Assembly: GCF_041080655.1 (NCBI RefSeq)
Contig: NZ_CP163525.1
Coordinates: 6,386,001-6,450,000, forward strand
Length of the DNA stretch: 64,000 nt
Direction: 5' to 3'
Source of the DNA: Streptomyces sp. CG4
GTDB taxonomy: Bacteria > Actinomycetota > Actinomycetes > Streptomycetales > Streptomycetaceae
A program made the translations under genes and the position numbers. Positions 34,158 to 43,587 of the stretch are shown piece by piece. Numbering within the stretch: position 1 is the stretch's first letter; each line of letters begins with the position of its first letter. The notes beneath the pieces are model-generated. The model was not told where the DNA came from, made no database searches, and saw nothing but the letters and a program-made list of their open reading frames with translations.

Positions 34158-34230
34158 AGGGACGCGGGCCGTGTTGCCATGCGGCTGCGCCGCGTGGGCG
34201 CGAGTCACCACAACGGACGCGCACCCGGCA
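34158..34230. repeat. Streptomycete dispersed intergenic repeat, copy B
   Basis: The core at 34179-34204 matches copy A at 27166-27191 in 25 of 26 bases, in the same orientation, again directly behind a terminator hairpin. Confidence 0.6.
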
Positions 34231-34288
34231 AGGGCGAGCAACCACCCCGAACCGGTCCGTTGTCACCTCCGCTCCGTAGACTGGCCCC

Positions 34289-35803
34289 GTGAGCGACCTC
34301 CCGCACGAGAACGACCAGCCCGACCCCCTCGAGGGCTTCGACGAACTCATCGAAGCCGAGACCACCCGCGACCCCGACCTCGCGGTGATCGAGGCCGGCA
34401 GCCGCACCCTGCGCACCCAGGGCGGGCAGCCGTACGCCGACGTACCCGCGCGGCCGGAGGACCCCGAGCTCGACCGGGCCCTGCGCGAGGTCGAGGCGGA
34501 GCTGGCCACCCGCTGGGGCGAGACCAAGCTGGAGCCCTCGATCGGCCGGATCGCCGCGCTGCTGGACGTGCTGGGCGAGCCGCAGCGGTCGTACCCCTCG
34601 ATCCACATCACGGGCACGAACGGCAAGACCTCCACCGCCCGCATGATCGAGGCCCTGCTCGGCGCCTTCGAGCTGCGCACCGGCCGCTACACCAGCCCCC
34701 ACGTGCAGTCGATCACCGAGCGCATCAGCCTGGACGGCGCCCCGGTCTCCGCCGAGCGGTTCATCGAGACGTACCAGGACATCAAGCCGTACATCGAGAT
34801 GGTGGACGCCCAGCAGGAGCACCGCCTGTCGTTCTTCGAGGTGCTCACCGGCATGGCGTACGCCGCCTTCGCGGACGCCCCGGTGGACGTCGCCGTCGTC
34901 GAGGTCGGCATGGGCGGCTCCTGGGACGCCACCAATGTCATCGACGCCGACGTCGCCGTGATCACGCCGATAGACCTGGACCACACCGACCGGCTCGGCG
35001 AGACGACCGCGGAGATCGCCGGCGAGAAGAGCGGCATCATCAAGCAGGGCGCGACCGTGATCCTGGCGCAGCAGCCGGTGGACGCGGCGCAGGTGCTGCT
35101 GAAGAAGGCCGTCGAGGTGGACGCCACCGTGGCCCGCGAGGGGCTGGAGTTCGGGGTCGTCGCCCGGGAGGTCGCCATCGGCGGGCAGCTGCTCACGCTG
35201 CGCGGTCTCGGCGGCGAGTACCCCGAGGTGTACCTGCCGCTGCACGGCGCCCATCAGGCGCACAACGCGGCCGTTGCCCTGGCCGCCGTAGAGGCGTTCT
35301 TCGGCGTCGGCGCGCAGCGCGCCGAGCCGCTGGACATCGAGGTGGTCCGCAGGGCCTTCGCTGCGGTGTCCTCGCCGGGGCGGATGGAGGTCGTACGGCG
35401 GTCTCCGACGGTCGTGCTGGACGCGGCGCACAACCCGGCGGGCGCCGCGGCCACCGCGGAGGCGGTCCAGGAGGCGTTCGACTTCACCCGGCTGATCGGT
35501 GTCGTGGGCGCGAGCGGCGACAAGAACGTGCGGGGCCTGCTGGAGGCCTTCGAGCCGATCTTCGCCGAGGTCGTCGTCACCCAGAACTCCACCGCCCGGG
35601 CCATGGACGCGGACGAGCTGGCCGCGCTCGCGGTCGAGGTGTTCGGCGAGGAGCGGGTGCAGGTCGAGCCGCGGCTGCCGGACGCCCTGGAGGCCGCGAT
35701 CACGCTGGCCGAGGAGGAAGGCGAGTTCGCGGGCGGTGGCGTGCTGGTCACCGGTTCCGTCATCACCGTCGGCGAGGCCCGGCTGCTGCTGGGGAAGGGC
35801 TGA
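34289..35803 (+). CDS. folC: Bifunctional folylpolyglutamate / dihydrofolate synthase
   Basis: Adds glutamate to folates and may make dihydrofolate from dihydropteroate. 504 residues. P-loop HITGTNGKTSTARMIEALL near residue 110, the omega-loop region TGRYTSPHVQSITERI, and the Mg/ATP segment DLDHTDRLGETTAEIAGEKSGIIK near residue 230, with DAAHNPAG in the C-terminal ligase domain. An acidic N-terminal extension of about 45 residues precedes the family core. TAGACT ends 6 nt before GTG, suggesting a leaderless message. Confidence 0.95.
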   Translation: MSDLPHENDQPDPLEGFDELIEAETTRDPDLAVIEAGSRTLRTQGGQPYADVPARPEDPELDRALREVEAELATRWGETKLEPSIGRIAALLDVLGEPQRSYPSIHITGTNGKTSTARMIEALLGAFELRTGRYTSPHVQSITERISLDGAPVSAERFIETYQDIKPYIEMVDAQQEHRLSFFEVLTGMAYAAFADAPVDVAVVEVGMGGSWDATNVIDADVAVITPIDLDHTDRLGETTAEIAGEKSGIIKQGATVILAQQPVDAAQVLLKKAVEVDATVAREGLEFGVVAREVAIGGQLLTLRGLGGEYPEVYLPLHGAHQAHNAAVALAAVEAFFGVGAQRAEPLDIEVVRRAFAAVSSPGRMEVVRRSPTVVLDAAHNPAGAAATAEAVQEAFDFTRLIGVVGASGDKNVRGLLEAFEPIFAEVVVTQNSTARAMDADELAALAVEVFGEERVQVEPRLPDALEAAITLAEEEGEFAGGGVLVTGSVITVGEARLLLGKG

Positions 35804-35812
35804 GGACCGAGG

Positions 35813-36175
35813 ATGCGTACGCTCTGTGCCTCGACACTGATCGGCGAGTTCTTCGTCATCGGGTTCGCCGGGCTCGTCGCCATGAAGGACCCGAGCCTGT
35901 CCGTCTCCACGGTGTGGCTGGTCAGCGGTATCGCCATGCTGCTGTGCGTGCTGCTGTGCGGCATGGTGACCCGGCCCGGCGGGGTGGCCCTCGGCTGGGC
36001 CCTGCAGATCGCCCTGATCGCCTCGGGGGTCTTCGTCCCGACGATGTACTTCATGGGCGCGGTGTTCGCGGCGCTGTGGTGGGCGTCGGTGCACTTCGGC
36101 AGAAAGGTGGACGAGGCCAAGGCCCGCTTCGCCGCCCAGGTGGAGTCCGGCTCCTCCACAGCTGACGCTGCGTAA
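35813..36175 (+). CDS. DUF4233 membrane protein
   Basis: A 120-residue protein with four predicted membrane helices, 10 bp after folC. DUF4233 proteins follow folC in many actinobacteria; their function is unknown. It is likely cotranscribed with folC and ndk. Confidence 0.85.
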   Translation: MRTLCASTLIGEFFVIGFAGLVAMKDPSLSVSTVWLVSGIAMLLCVLLCGMVTRPGGVALGWALQIALIASGVFVPTMYFMGAVFAALWWASVHFGRKVDEAKARFAAQVESGSSTADAA

Positions 36176-36242
36176 CAACCGCAGGGCACGCTCTTGTAAC
36201 CTCGTCCCACCACCGCAGACGTCCGTCAGAAGGAGTAACCCC

Positions 36243-36656
36243 GTGACCCAGCGCACCCTCGTCCTGCTCAAGCCCGACGCCGTCCGTCGTGGCCTGACCG
36301 GCGAGATCATCAGCCGTATCGAGCGCAAGGCCGGCTGGCAGATCACCGCGCTGGAGCTGCGGACCCTGGACCGCGCCACGCTGGAGCAGCACTACGCCGA
36401 GCACGTCGGCAGGCCCTTCTACGAGCCGCTGCTGGAGTTCATGTCCTCCGGTCCGGTCGTCGCGCTGATCGTCGAGGGCGAGCGGGTCATCGAGGGCGTG
36501 CGCGCGCTGGCCGGTCCGACCGACCCGATCGCGGCCGCGCCGGGCTCCATCCGCGGTGACTACGGCGTGATCGTCCGGGAGAACCTGATCCACGCCTCCG
36601 ACTCCGAGGAGTCCGCCGAACGCGAGGTGAAGATCTTCTTCCCGGGCCGGGCGTGA
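36243..36656 (+). CDS. ndk: Nucleoside diphosphate kinase
   Basis: Transfers gamma-phosphate from ATP to nucleoside diphosphates through a phospho-His. 137 residues, full length. The family start is RTLVLLKPDAVRRGLTGEII and the end is RENLIHASDSEESAEREVKIFF. The catalytic His is in NLIHASDS. AAGGAG precedes the GTG. A strong hairpin follows. Confidence 0.96.
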   Translation: MTQRTLVLLKPDAVRRGLTGEIISRIERKAGWQITALELRTLDRATLEQHYAEHVGRPFYEPLLEFMSSGPVVALIVEGERVIEGVRALAGPTDPIAAAPGSIRGDYGVIVRENLIHASDSEESAEREVKIFFPGRA

Positions 36657-36957
36657 TCCGCGGCGAGCTGAGTTTTCGCTAAATTTTCTGATGGGTCGTC
36701 AGCTCGGTTCGGTGGCGCCTGACCAGGGACGGCCGTATATTTCCGGCCGTCCCTTGGCATATGCCTCCCGATCGGGGGAACGCGTGCCTCCGTTGGACCG
36801 TCTCCACAAGCGGGGCGGGCCGCCATCTGGTGACAATGGCGGAGACCCTCGCGCAGTGGCCGTGCAGGCGCGTTTACGATGGAAGCCTTCACGTCACAGC
36901 ACCCGCCTCGCCGACCTGATATGCCCTCAAAAGCGCAGGAAGGCCAGATGAATCCGG
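36657..36957. other. mreB upstream region
   Basis: This 301-bp gap holds an 8-bp inverted repeat (CGAGCTGA 36664-36671 / TCAGCTCG 36699-36706) around an AT-rich loop, the ndk terminator (36725-36754), and the mreB promoter region. Complex mreB promoter control is known in Streptomyces; I cannot place individual promoters with confidence. Confidence 0.5.
36725..36754 (+). terminator. Hairpin after ndk
   Basis: AGGGACGGCCG (36725-36735) and CGGCCGTCCCT (36744-36754) form a perfect 11-bp stem around an AT-rich 8-nt loop. Confidence 0.8.
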
Positions 36958-37989
36958 ATGGGGAACTCAATGTCGTTCATCGGCCGTGACATGGCTGTCG
37001 ACCTCGGGACCGCCAACACGCTGGTGTACGTCAGGGGTCGCGGGATCGTACTCAACGAACCGTCCGTCGTCGCGATCAACACCAACACGGGTGGCATCCT
37101 CGCGGTCGGTGCCGAAGCGAAGAAGATGATCGGCCGGACGCCGGGCAACATCGTCGCCGTCCGCCCGCTGAAGGACGGCGTGATCGCCGATTTCGAGATC
37201 ACCGAGCGGATGCTCCGCTATTTCATCCTGAAGATCCACAAGCGGCGCTATCTCGCCCGGCCGCGGGTCGTCGTCTGTGTGCCCTCGGGCATCACGGGCG
37301 TCGAGCGCCGCGCCGTGATCGAGGCGTCCTCCCAGGCCGGCGCCCGCCAGGTGCACATCATCGAGGAGCCCATGGCCGCCGCCATCGGCTCCGGCCTGCC
37401 GGTCCACGAGGCCACGGGCAACATGGTGGTGGACATCGGCGGCGGTACGACGGAGGTCGCGGTCATCTCGCTCGGCGGCATCGTCACCGCCCAGTCCATC
37501 CGCGTCGCGGGCGACGAACTGGACAACGCGATCATCCAGTACATCAAGAAGGAGTACAGCCTTCTGCTGGGGGAGCGTACGGCCGAGCAGATCAAGATCA
37601 CGATCGGTTCGGCGTACGACCTCGACTCCGACGAGCACACCGAAGTCCGCGGCCGGGACCTGGTGTCCGGGCTGCCGAAGACCGTGGTCATCTCGGCCGC
37701 CGAGGTCCGCAAGGCGATCGAGGAACCGGTCAACGCGATCGTGGACGCGGTCAAGACGACCCTCGACAAGTGCCCGCCGGAGCTGTCCGGCGACATCATG
37801 GACCGAGGAATCGTTCTGACCGGCGGTGGAGCCCTGCTGCGCGGGCTCGACGAGCGGCTGCGCCGGGAGACCGGGATGCCGATCCACATCGCCGAGGATC
37901 CGCTGGACAGCGTCGCGCTCGGTTCCGGGAAGTGCGTCGAGGAGTTCGAGGCGCTGCAGCAGGTCCTGGACGCCCAGCCGCGCAGATGA
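36958..37989 (+). CDS. mreB: Rod-shape/spore-wall actin homologue MreB
   Basis: A bacterial actin that, in Streptomyces, organises spore-wall synthesis with MreC, MreD, PBP2 and RodA. 343 residues. Phosphate-1 motif DLGTANTLVYV near residue 15, phosphate-2 DIGGGTTEVAVISLGG near 162, and adenosine motif GIVLTGGGALLRGLD near 285. The annotated-style start is ATG 36958; ATG 36970 (MSFIGRD) has the better-placed GGGGAA and may be the true start. Confidence 0.96.
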   Translation: MGNSMSFIGRDMAVDLGTANTLVYVRGRGIVLNEPSVVAINTNTGGILAVGAEAKKMIGRTPGNIVAVRPLKDGVIADFEITERMLRYFILKIHKRRYLARPRVVVCVPSGITGVERRAVIEASSQAGARQVHIIEEPMAAAIGSGLPVHEATGNMVVDIGGGTTEVAVISLGGIVTAQSIRVAGDELDNAIIQYIKKEYSLLLGERTAEQIKITIGSAYDLDSDEHTEVRGRDLVSGLPKTVVISAAEVRKAIEEPVNAIVDAVKTTLDKCPPELSGDIMDRGIVLTGGGALLRGLDERLRRETGMPIHIAEDPLDSVALGSGKCVEEFEALQQVLDAQPRR

Positions 37990-38003
37990 CGTAACTCTTC
38001 CAT

Positions 38004-38039
38004 TCCGCCGTACGAGACGTTCTCCTCTCGTGCGGCGGA
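38004..38039 (+). terminator. Hairpin between mreB and mreC
   Basis: TCCGCCGTACGAG (38004-38016) pairs with CTCGTGCGGCGGA (38027-38039), one G-U pair. It probably reduces rather than abolishes read-through, giving more MreB than MreCD. Confidence 0.7.
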
Positions 38040-38154
38040 TCGTTGATTAGAGGCATAAGCTCCCACAAATGGCCCCCTCGGGTTTGCGTTTCGCGTATCG
38101 CGCCCGCGAAGGGGCTCCCGAATTCCTATTAGAGGAAGGGCACGGCCGCCGCAC

Positions 38155-39093
38155 GTGAGGGACACGAAAGAGAGCCGGTTGCTCCTGGTCCTGCTGGTTG
38201 CCATCGCATTCGCGCTGATCACGGTGGACATCCGCGGGGGCAGGAACTCCCCGGTCGACGGTGCCCGGCAGGCCGCGGCCGCCGTGTTCGGCCCGGTCGA
38301 GAACGGGCTGTCCTCGGCGGTCGACCCGGTCGGCAACGCCGTCTCCGCGATCCGGGACTCCGGCAGCCGCCATGACCGGCTCGCCGCACTGGAGAAGGAG
38401 AACGCGGCCCTCAAGGCGAAGCTCGGCAGCGACGACCACAACCGCAGCAGGCTCAACCAGCTCGACAAGATGCTGAAGATCGCCGGCGCGGGCCAGTACG
38501 GCATCAAGGGCGCCCAGGTCATCGCCATAGGAGCGGCGCAGGGTTTCTCCTGGACCATCACCATCGACGCCGGCGCCAACGACGGCATCAGGCGCGACAT
38601 GACCGTCCTCAACGGCGACGGGCTGGTCGGCCGGGTCACCACCGTCGGCCCCGACACCTCCACCGTGCTGCTCGCCAACGACCCCGACTTCACGGTCGGC
38701 ACCCGCATGGAGGGCAGCGACGAACTCGGCTTCGCCTCCGGGCAGGGCGACCGCCCGCTGCGCGTAGAGCTGCTCAACGGCAAGGCGGAGGTGAAGAAGG
38801 GCGACCGGCTCGTCACCTTCGGTTCGGAGGCCGACCGCCCGTTCGTGCCGGGCGTGCCGGTCGGCGTGGTCTCCCGCGTCGACCCCTCCAACGGCGGCCT
38901 CACCCGCACCATCTACGTCACCCCGTACGTCGGCTTCACCAAGCTCGACGTCGTCGGCGTGGTCGTCCAGGCCCCGAAGAAGGACCCGCGCGACGAGGTC
39001 CTGCCGGCCCAGCCCAAGCCGGTTCCGACGCCGACGGTGACCGTCACGGTGACCCCGTCCGCCGACGCCTCTCCCAACCACCAGCAGCAGTAG
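38155..39093 (+). CDS. mreC: Rod shape-determining protein MreC
   Basis: A bitopic scaffold of the elongasome/spore-wall complex. 312 residues: N-terminal membrane helix (RLLLVLLVAIAFALITVD), a coiled coil (RHDRLAALEKENAALKAKL, about residues 74-92) and the beta-rich periplasmic domain (GFSWTITIDAGANDGI, FTVGTRMEGSDELGFASGQG). The tail is Pro/Thr-rich. It is 12 bp from mreD. Confidence 0.94.
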   Translation: MRDTKESRLLLVLLVAIAFALITVDIRGGRNSPVDGARQAAAAVFGPVENGLSSAVDPVGNAVSAIRDSGSRHDRLAALEKENAALKAKLGSDDHNRSRLNQLDKMLKIAGAGQYGIKGAQVIAIGAAQGFSWTITIDAGANDGIRRDMTVLNGDGLVGRVTTVGPDTSTVLLANDPDFTVGTRMEGSDELGFASGQGDRPLRVELLNGKAEVKKGDRLVTFGSEADRPFVPGVPVGVVSRVDPSNGGLTRTIYVTPYVGFTKLDVVGVVVQAPKKDPRDEVLPAQPKPVPTPTVTVTVTPSADASPNHQQQ

Positions 39094-39105
39094 GAGCTGA
39101 ATCCC

Positions 39106-39783
39106 ATGCGCTTCAACCGGATCCTGCTTTCCAGCGCGCTGGTCGTCGTGGCGCTGGTGATCCAGGTGAGCGTCCTGGCCCGCCTGCACCTGCCGGGCGC
39201 CGTCCCCGACCTGCTGCTGCTCACCGTCCTGGGTCTCGCCATGGTGTACGGCCATGTCGGCGGCGCCCTGGTCGGCTTCGGCGCAGGTCTGCTCGCCGAC
39301 CTCGCCCCGCCCGCCGACCACGCGGCCGGCCGCTATGCGCTCGTGCTGTGCGTCGTCGGCTACTTCGCCGGGCTCATCAAGCCGGAGAACGGCCGCCTGA
39401 AGTCGGCGACCGGTCCTATGGCCGTCGTGGTCGCCGCCGCGATCGGCTCCACGCTGCTGTACGCGTGCGTCGGCGCCCTGGTCGGCGACACCGCCGCGCG
39501 CCATGTCGGCCTGCCCGGGCTGCTGTTCTCGGCGGCCCTGTACGACCTGCTGCTCGCCCCGTTCGTGGTCCCCGGGATCATGTGGCTGGCCCGCCGCTCG
39601 GACAACGACCCGCTCACCGAGACCGGCCCCGCCGCCAAGGCCGGCGACATCTCCAGCGGCTGGCTCTCCTCCGGGACCGGCCTGCGCATCGGCAGCCAGC
39701 GCGGCGGGCTCGGCGCGCTGAAGGCCAAGGCCCGTACCCGCTCCACCCGGGTCGGCCGGATCAAGGGGGTCAAGCGGCTGTGA
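39106..39783 (+). CDS. mreD: Rod shape-determining protein MreD
   Basis: An integral membrane partner of MreC with about five helices (residues 5-165), 225 residues. The C-terminal 60 residues are cytoplasmic and basic (RTRSTRVGRIKGVKRL), longer than in rod-shaped Gram-negatives. Located in the standard mreBCD order. Confidence 0.92.
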   Translation: MRFNRILLSSALVVVALVIQVSVLARLHLPGAVPDLLLLTVLGLAMVYGHVGGALVGFGAGLLADLAPPADHAAGRYALVLCVVGYFAGLIKPENGRLKSATGPMAVVVAAAIGSTLLYACVGALVGDTAARHVGLPGLLFSAALYDLLLAPFVVPGIMWLARRSDNDPLTETGPAAKAGDISSGWLSSGTGLRIGSQRGGLGALKAKARTRSTRVGRIKGVKRL

Positions 39784-39950
39784 AGCGCGGTCAAGCGCCC
39801 GCGGGACCCACGGAGTTCACCCGAACGGGGCAGCTCTCCCGGAACGCGGGCTCACAGGCTGGTCGTTCATCATTCGTACGCACGCGGCCGGTTCGTAGAC
39901 CTGCGCCGCGCACCCAGACGTCCATGCACTGAGAGGGGGAGGCAGCCGCA

Positions 39951-42200
39951 GTGACCAACATCCCCGAGACCGGTCGGACCCCACGGGTCCAGATCCGGCT
40001 CATCGTGATCCAGATCCTCGTCCTCTCCCTCCTCGGCACGCTGGGCGGCCGGCTGTGGTACCTGCAGATCCGCGAGGGCGCGCAGTACCAGAAGGAGGCG
40101 TCCGGCAACCACGTCCAGCAGGTCGTCGACCCCGCCGTGCGCGGCGACATCCTGGACGCCCGAGGCGTGCCCCTCGCGGACAACGAGACGCGCCTGGTCG
40201 TCTCCGCCTCCCGCACCGACCTGCTCAAGCAGAAGGACCACGGCAAGGCGGTCCTCACCAAGCTGGCCGGGGTCCTCGGCGTGAAGCCCGAGGACGTCAT
40301 CCAGAAGGTCCGGCTGTGCGACGCCAAGACCCCCCAGCCGTGCTGGAACGGCTCGCCGTACCAGCCGATCCCGATCACCGACGAGGCCACCCCGAAGCAG
40401 GCCCTGCAGATCCGCGAGCGCTCCGAGGACTTCCCCGGCATCACCGCCGAGCCCGAGGCCGTGCGCCGCTACCCAGGCCCGGGCAAGTCCAACACCGCGC
40501 AGGTGCTCGGCTATCTCTCGCCCGTCACCGACGACGAGATCCAGAAGGCCAAGGACACCGCGTCGCCCTATCTGCGCTCCGACATGGTCGGCCGCTCCGG
40601 CCTGGAGCGGGAGTACGACAAGGAACTGCGCGGCAAGGCCGGCGTCACCCGCTACGAGGTCGACAACCTCGGCCGGGTCATCGGCAAGGCCAAGGCGGAC
40701 CCCGCCGAGCCCGGCGCCAACCTCGTCACCAGCATCGACTCCCGCGTGCAGCGCGTCGCGGAGTACGAGCTGGACAAGGCGATGAAGACCGCCCGCCAGC
40801 AGTTCGACAAGAACACCGGCGAGAACTTCAAGGCCGACTCCGGCGCCGTCATCGTCATGGAGGCCAAGACCGGCCGGATCGTCGCGATGTCCTCGGCACC
40901 GACCTACGACCCGAACGTGTGGGTGGGCGGCATCTCCGCCAAGGACTACAAGTCCCTGACCGGCAAGGACTCCGACTACCCCCTGCTCAACCGGGCCATA
41001 CAGGGTCAGGCGGCCCCCGGTTCCACCTTCAAGGTGGTCTCCACGGCCGCCGCGGTCCAGGCCGGCTACGCCTGGGACGGCGGCTACCCCTGCACCAGCT
41101 CCTACTCGGTCGGCGGCCAGGTCTTCAAGAACTTCGAGGGCGAGAACTTCGGCCCGATCTCCCTCGGCCGCGCCCTGGAGGTCTCCTGCGACACCGTCTT
41201 CTACGGCCTCGGCGACAACGAGTGGAAGAAGGACGGCGGCATCAACCCCAAGAAGGGCCAGCCCAAGGACTGGTTCTTCAAGACCGCCCACCAGTTCGGC
41301 CTCGGCAAGGAGACCGGCATCGACCTGCCCAACGAGGTCACCGGCCGCGTCCCCGACCGCCAGTGGAAGCTGGACTACTGGAAGGCCAACAAGGACGCCT
41401 GGTGCAAGACCGGCAAGAAGGACGGCAGCTACGTCGAGAAGATCTCCTACGAGAACTGCCTCGAAGGCAACAAGATGCGCGAGGGTGACGAGATCAACTA
41501 CTCCATCGGCCAGGGCGACACCCTCGTCACCCCGATCCAGGAGGCGATGATCTACGGCGCCGTCGCCAACGGCGGCACCGAGTACGCCCCGACCATCGGC
41601 AAGGCCATCGTCAGCCCCGACGGCAAGACCGTCCAGGAGATCAAGCCCAAGGTGCAGCGCAAGCTGCCCGTCAGCCAGGCCACCCTCAAGGGCATGGACG
41701 ACGCCTTCGCGGGCGTCATCACCCGCGGTACGGCCGCGTGGAAGTTCAACGGCTGGCCGCAGAACAAGATCCCGCTGCACGGCAAGACCGGTACGGCGGA
41801 GGTGTACGGCAAGCAGACCACGGGTTGGCTGGCCACGTACTCCAAGGACTACTCGGTGATCATGACGATCTCCCAGGCCGGTACCGGTTCCGGTTCCGCC
41901 GGTGAGGCCGTGCGCAACATCTACAGCGCGCTCTACGGCGTCCAGGGCGACGGCTCCATCGACAACAAGAAGGCACTGCTGCCCGAGCCGCAGAAGGGCC
42001 TGCCGAAGGTCCGCACGGACGGCACGATCGACGCCCCGAAGGTCACCGGCGACCCGGCCAAGGACGCCGAGGCCGCCCAGAAGGACAACCCCAGCAACGG
42101 CGACAGCCAGCAGCCCGCCGCCACGGCGTCGCCCACCACGGGCAACCGCAACACCCGCAGGCGCCCTCGCAAGAGGGGAAGCCGGAGGATGCCCTCATGA
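39951..42200 (+). CDS. mrdA: Penicillin-binding protein 2 (class B transpeptidase)
   Basis: Cross-links peptidoglycan with RodA as polymerase. 749 residues: a short cytoplasmic part, membrane helix (LIVIQILVLSLLGTLGGRLW), pedestal/dimerisation domain and transpeptidase domain. Active-site Ser358 in GSTFK, SxD motif in VSCDTVFYG, KTG at 612-614 in HGKTGTAEV. The C-terminal 60 residues are disordered (GDSQQPAATASPTTG) and basic. The stop overlaps the rodA start by 4 bp, so the pair is translationally coupled. Confidence 0.95.
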   Translation: MTNIPETGRTPRVQIRLIVIQILVLSLLGTLGGRLWYLQIREGAQYQKEASGNHVQQVVDPAVRGDILDARGVPLADNETRLVVSASRTDLLKQKDHGKAVLTKLAGVLGVKPEDVIQKVRLCDAKTPQPCWNGSPYQPIPITDEATPKQALQIRERSEDFPGITAEPEAVRRYPGPGKSNTAQVLGYLSPVTDDEIQKAKDTASPYLRSDMVGRSGLEREYDKELRGKAGVTRYEVDNLGRVIGKAKADPAEPGANLVTSIDSRVQRVAEYELDKAMKTARQQFDKNTGENFKADSGAVIVMEAKTGRIVAMSSAPTYDPNVWVGGISAKDYKSLTGKDSDYPLLNRAIQGQAAPGSTFKVVSTAAAVQAGYAWDGGYPCTSSYSVGGQVFKNFEGENFGPISLGRALEVSCDTVFYGLGDNEWKKDGGINPKKGQPKDWFFKTAHQFGLGKETGIDLPNEVTGRVPDRQWKLDYWKANKDAWCKTGKKDGSYVEKISYENCLEGNKMREGDEINYSIGQGDTLVTPIQEAMIYGAVANGGTEYAPTIGKAIVSPDGKTVQEIKPKVQRKLPVSQATLKGMDDAFAGVITRGTAAWKFNGWPQNKIPLHGKTGTAEVYGKQTTGWLATYSKDYSVIMTISQAGTGSGSAGEAVRNIYSALYGVQGDGSIDNKKALLPEPQKGLPKVRTDGTIDAPKVTGDPAKDAEAAQKDNPSNGDSQQPAATASPTTGNRNTRRRPRKRGSRRMPS

Positions 42201-43393
42201 CCGGCAACAGCTTCTCCGTCTCCGGGTACGGCCCCGAGCGGGCCGGCTGGACGAGGCTCCTCGCCCGCGACTCGCTCGCCCGCCGGCTGGACTGGCCGAT
42301 GCTGCTGGCCGCCCTCGTGCTGTCGCTGCTGGGCTCGTTGCTGGTGTACTCCGCGACCCGCAACCGCACCGAGATCAACCAGGGCGACCAGTACTACTTC
42401 CTGGTCCGCCATCTGATGAACCTCGGCATCGGCTTCGCCCTGATGATCGGCACGCTCTGGCTCGGCCACCGCGCCCTGCGCAACGCGGTGCCGATCCTCT
42501 ACGGAGTCTCGCTGTTCGGGGTGCTGCTGGTGCTCACCCCGCTCGGCGCCACCATCAACGGCAGCCGCAACTGGATCGTGTTCGGCGGCGGTTTCTCGCT
42601 GCAGCCCGCCGAGTTCGTGAAGATCTCGATCATCCTGGGCATGGCGATGATACTGGCGGCCCGGGTCGACGCCGGGGACAAGCCGCACCCCGACCACCGC
42701 ACGGTCATGCAGTCCCTCGGCCTGGCCGCGGTGCCGATCCTGATCGTGCTGCTCATGCCCGACCTCGGAACGGTCCTGGCCATGGTGTCGATCATCCTGG
42801 GCGTGCTGCTCGCCTCCGGCGCCTCCAACCGCTGGATCTTCGGCCTGCTCGTCACCGGTGTGCTCGGCTGCCTCGCCATCTGGCAGCTGCACGTCCTGGA
42901 CCAGTACCAGATCAACCGCTTCGCCGCCTTCGCCAACCCGGCGCTGGACCCGGCGGGCGTCGGCTACAACACCAACCAGGCCCGTATCGCCATCGGCTCC
43001 GGCGGACTGACCGGCGCCGGTCTCTTCCATGGTTCGCAGACCACCGGCCAGTTCGTGCCCGAGCAGCAGACGGACTTCGTCTTCACGGTCGCGGGGGAGG
43101 AGCTGGGCTTCCTCGGCGCGGGCCTGATCATCCTCCTGCTGGGCGTGGTGCTGTGGCGCGCCTGCCGGATCGCCCGCGACTCCACCGAGCTGTACGGGAC
43201 GATCGTGGCCGCCGGGATCGTCGCCTGGTTCGCCTTCCAGTCCTTCGAGAACATCGGGATGACCCTCGGGATCATGCCGGTGACCGGTCTGCCCCTGCCG
43301 TTCGTGTCGTACGGCGGCTCGTCGATGTTCGCGGTGTGGATCGCGGTGGGACTGCTGCAGTCGATCAAGGTGCAGAGACCGATGTCGGCGTAG
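42197..43393 (+). CDS. rodA: Peptidoglycan glycosyltransferase RodA (SEDS)
   Basis: A SEDS-family lipid II polymerase with about ten membrane helices, 398 residues. The family-specific loop GSRNWIVFGGGFSLQPAEFVKI (about residues 122-143) with the catalytic-region FTVAGEELGFLGA and the C-terminal LPFVSYGGSSM signature are clear. In streptomycetes this gene next to PBP2 is known as sfr. Coupled to mrdA by an ATGA overlap. Confidence 0.95.
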   Translation: MTGNSFSVSGYGPERAGWTRLLARDSLARRLDWPMLLAALVLSLLGSLLVYSATRNRTEINQGDQYYFLVRHLMNLGIGFALMIGTLWLGHRALRNAVPILYGVSLFGVLLVLTPLGATINGSRNWIVFGGGFSLQPAEFVKISIILGMAMILAARVDAGDKPHPDHRTVMQSLGLAAVPILIVLLMPDLGTVLAMVSIILGVLLASGASNRWIFGLLVTGVLGCLAIWQLHVLDQYQINRFAAFANPALDPAGVGYNTNQARIAIGSGGLTGAGLFHGSQTTGQFVPEQQTDFVFTVAGEELGFLGAGLIILLLGVVLWRACRIARDSTELYGTIVAAGIVAWFAFQSFENIGMTLGIMPVTGLPLPFVSYGGSSMFAVWIAVGLLQSIKVQRPMSA

Positions 43394-43572
43394 GCCTCCC
43401 GCAGCTCGGCCGCGATCGGGGAGAGCCGTACCCCGGGCTGGACGGGTGGTCGTACCCGGACGGCCTGGACGGCTCACACGGCCCGGACGGGGTGGCCGTT
43501 CACCGGGTGGATGTGTGGAATTTTCCTGCTATTCATCCGGGGCGGCCCCTGCCGTGTCGCTCCGCGGCCCAC

Positions 43573-43587
43573 TAGATTCAATTCATG
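43573..43587 (+). promoter_or_regulatory. Leaderless start of the CYTH-CHAD gene
   Basis: TAGATT (43573-43578) ends 6 nt before ATG 43585 with no ribosome binding site between them. Confidence 0.5.
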
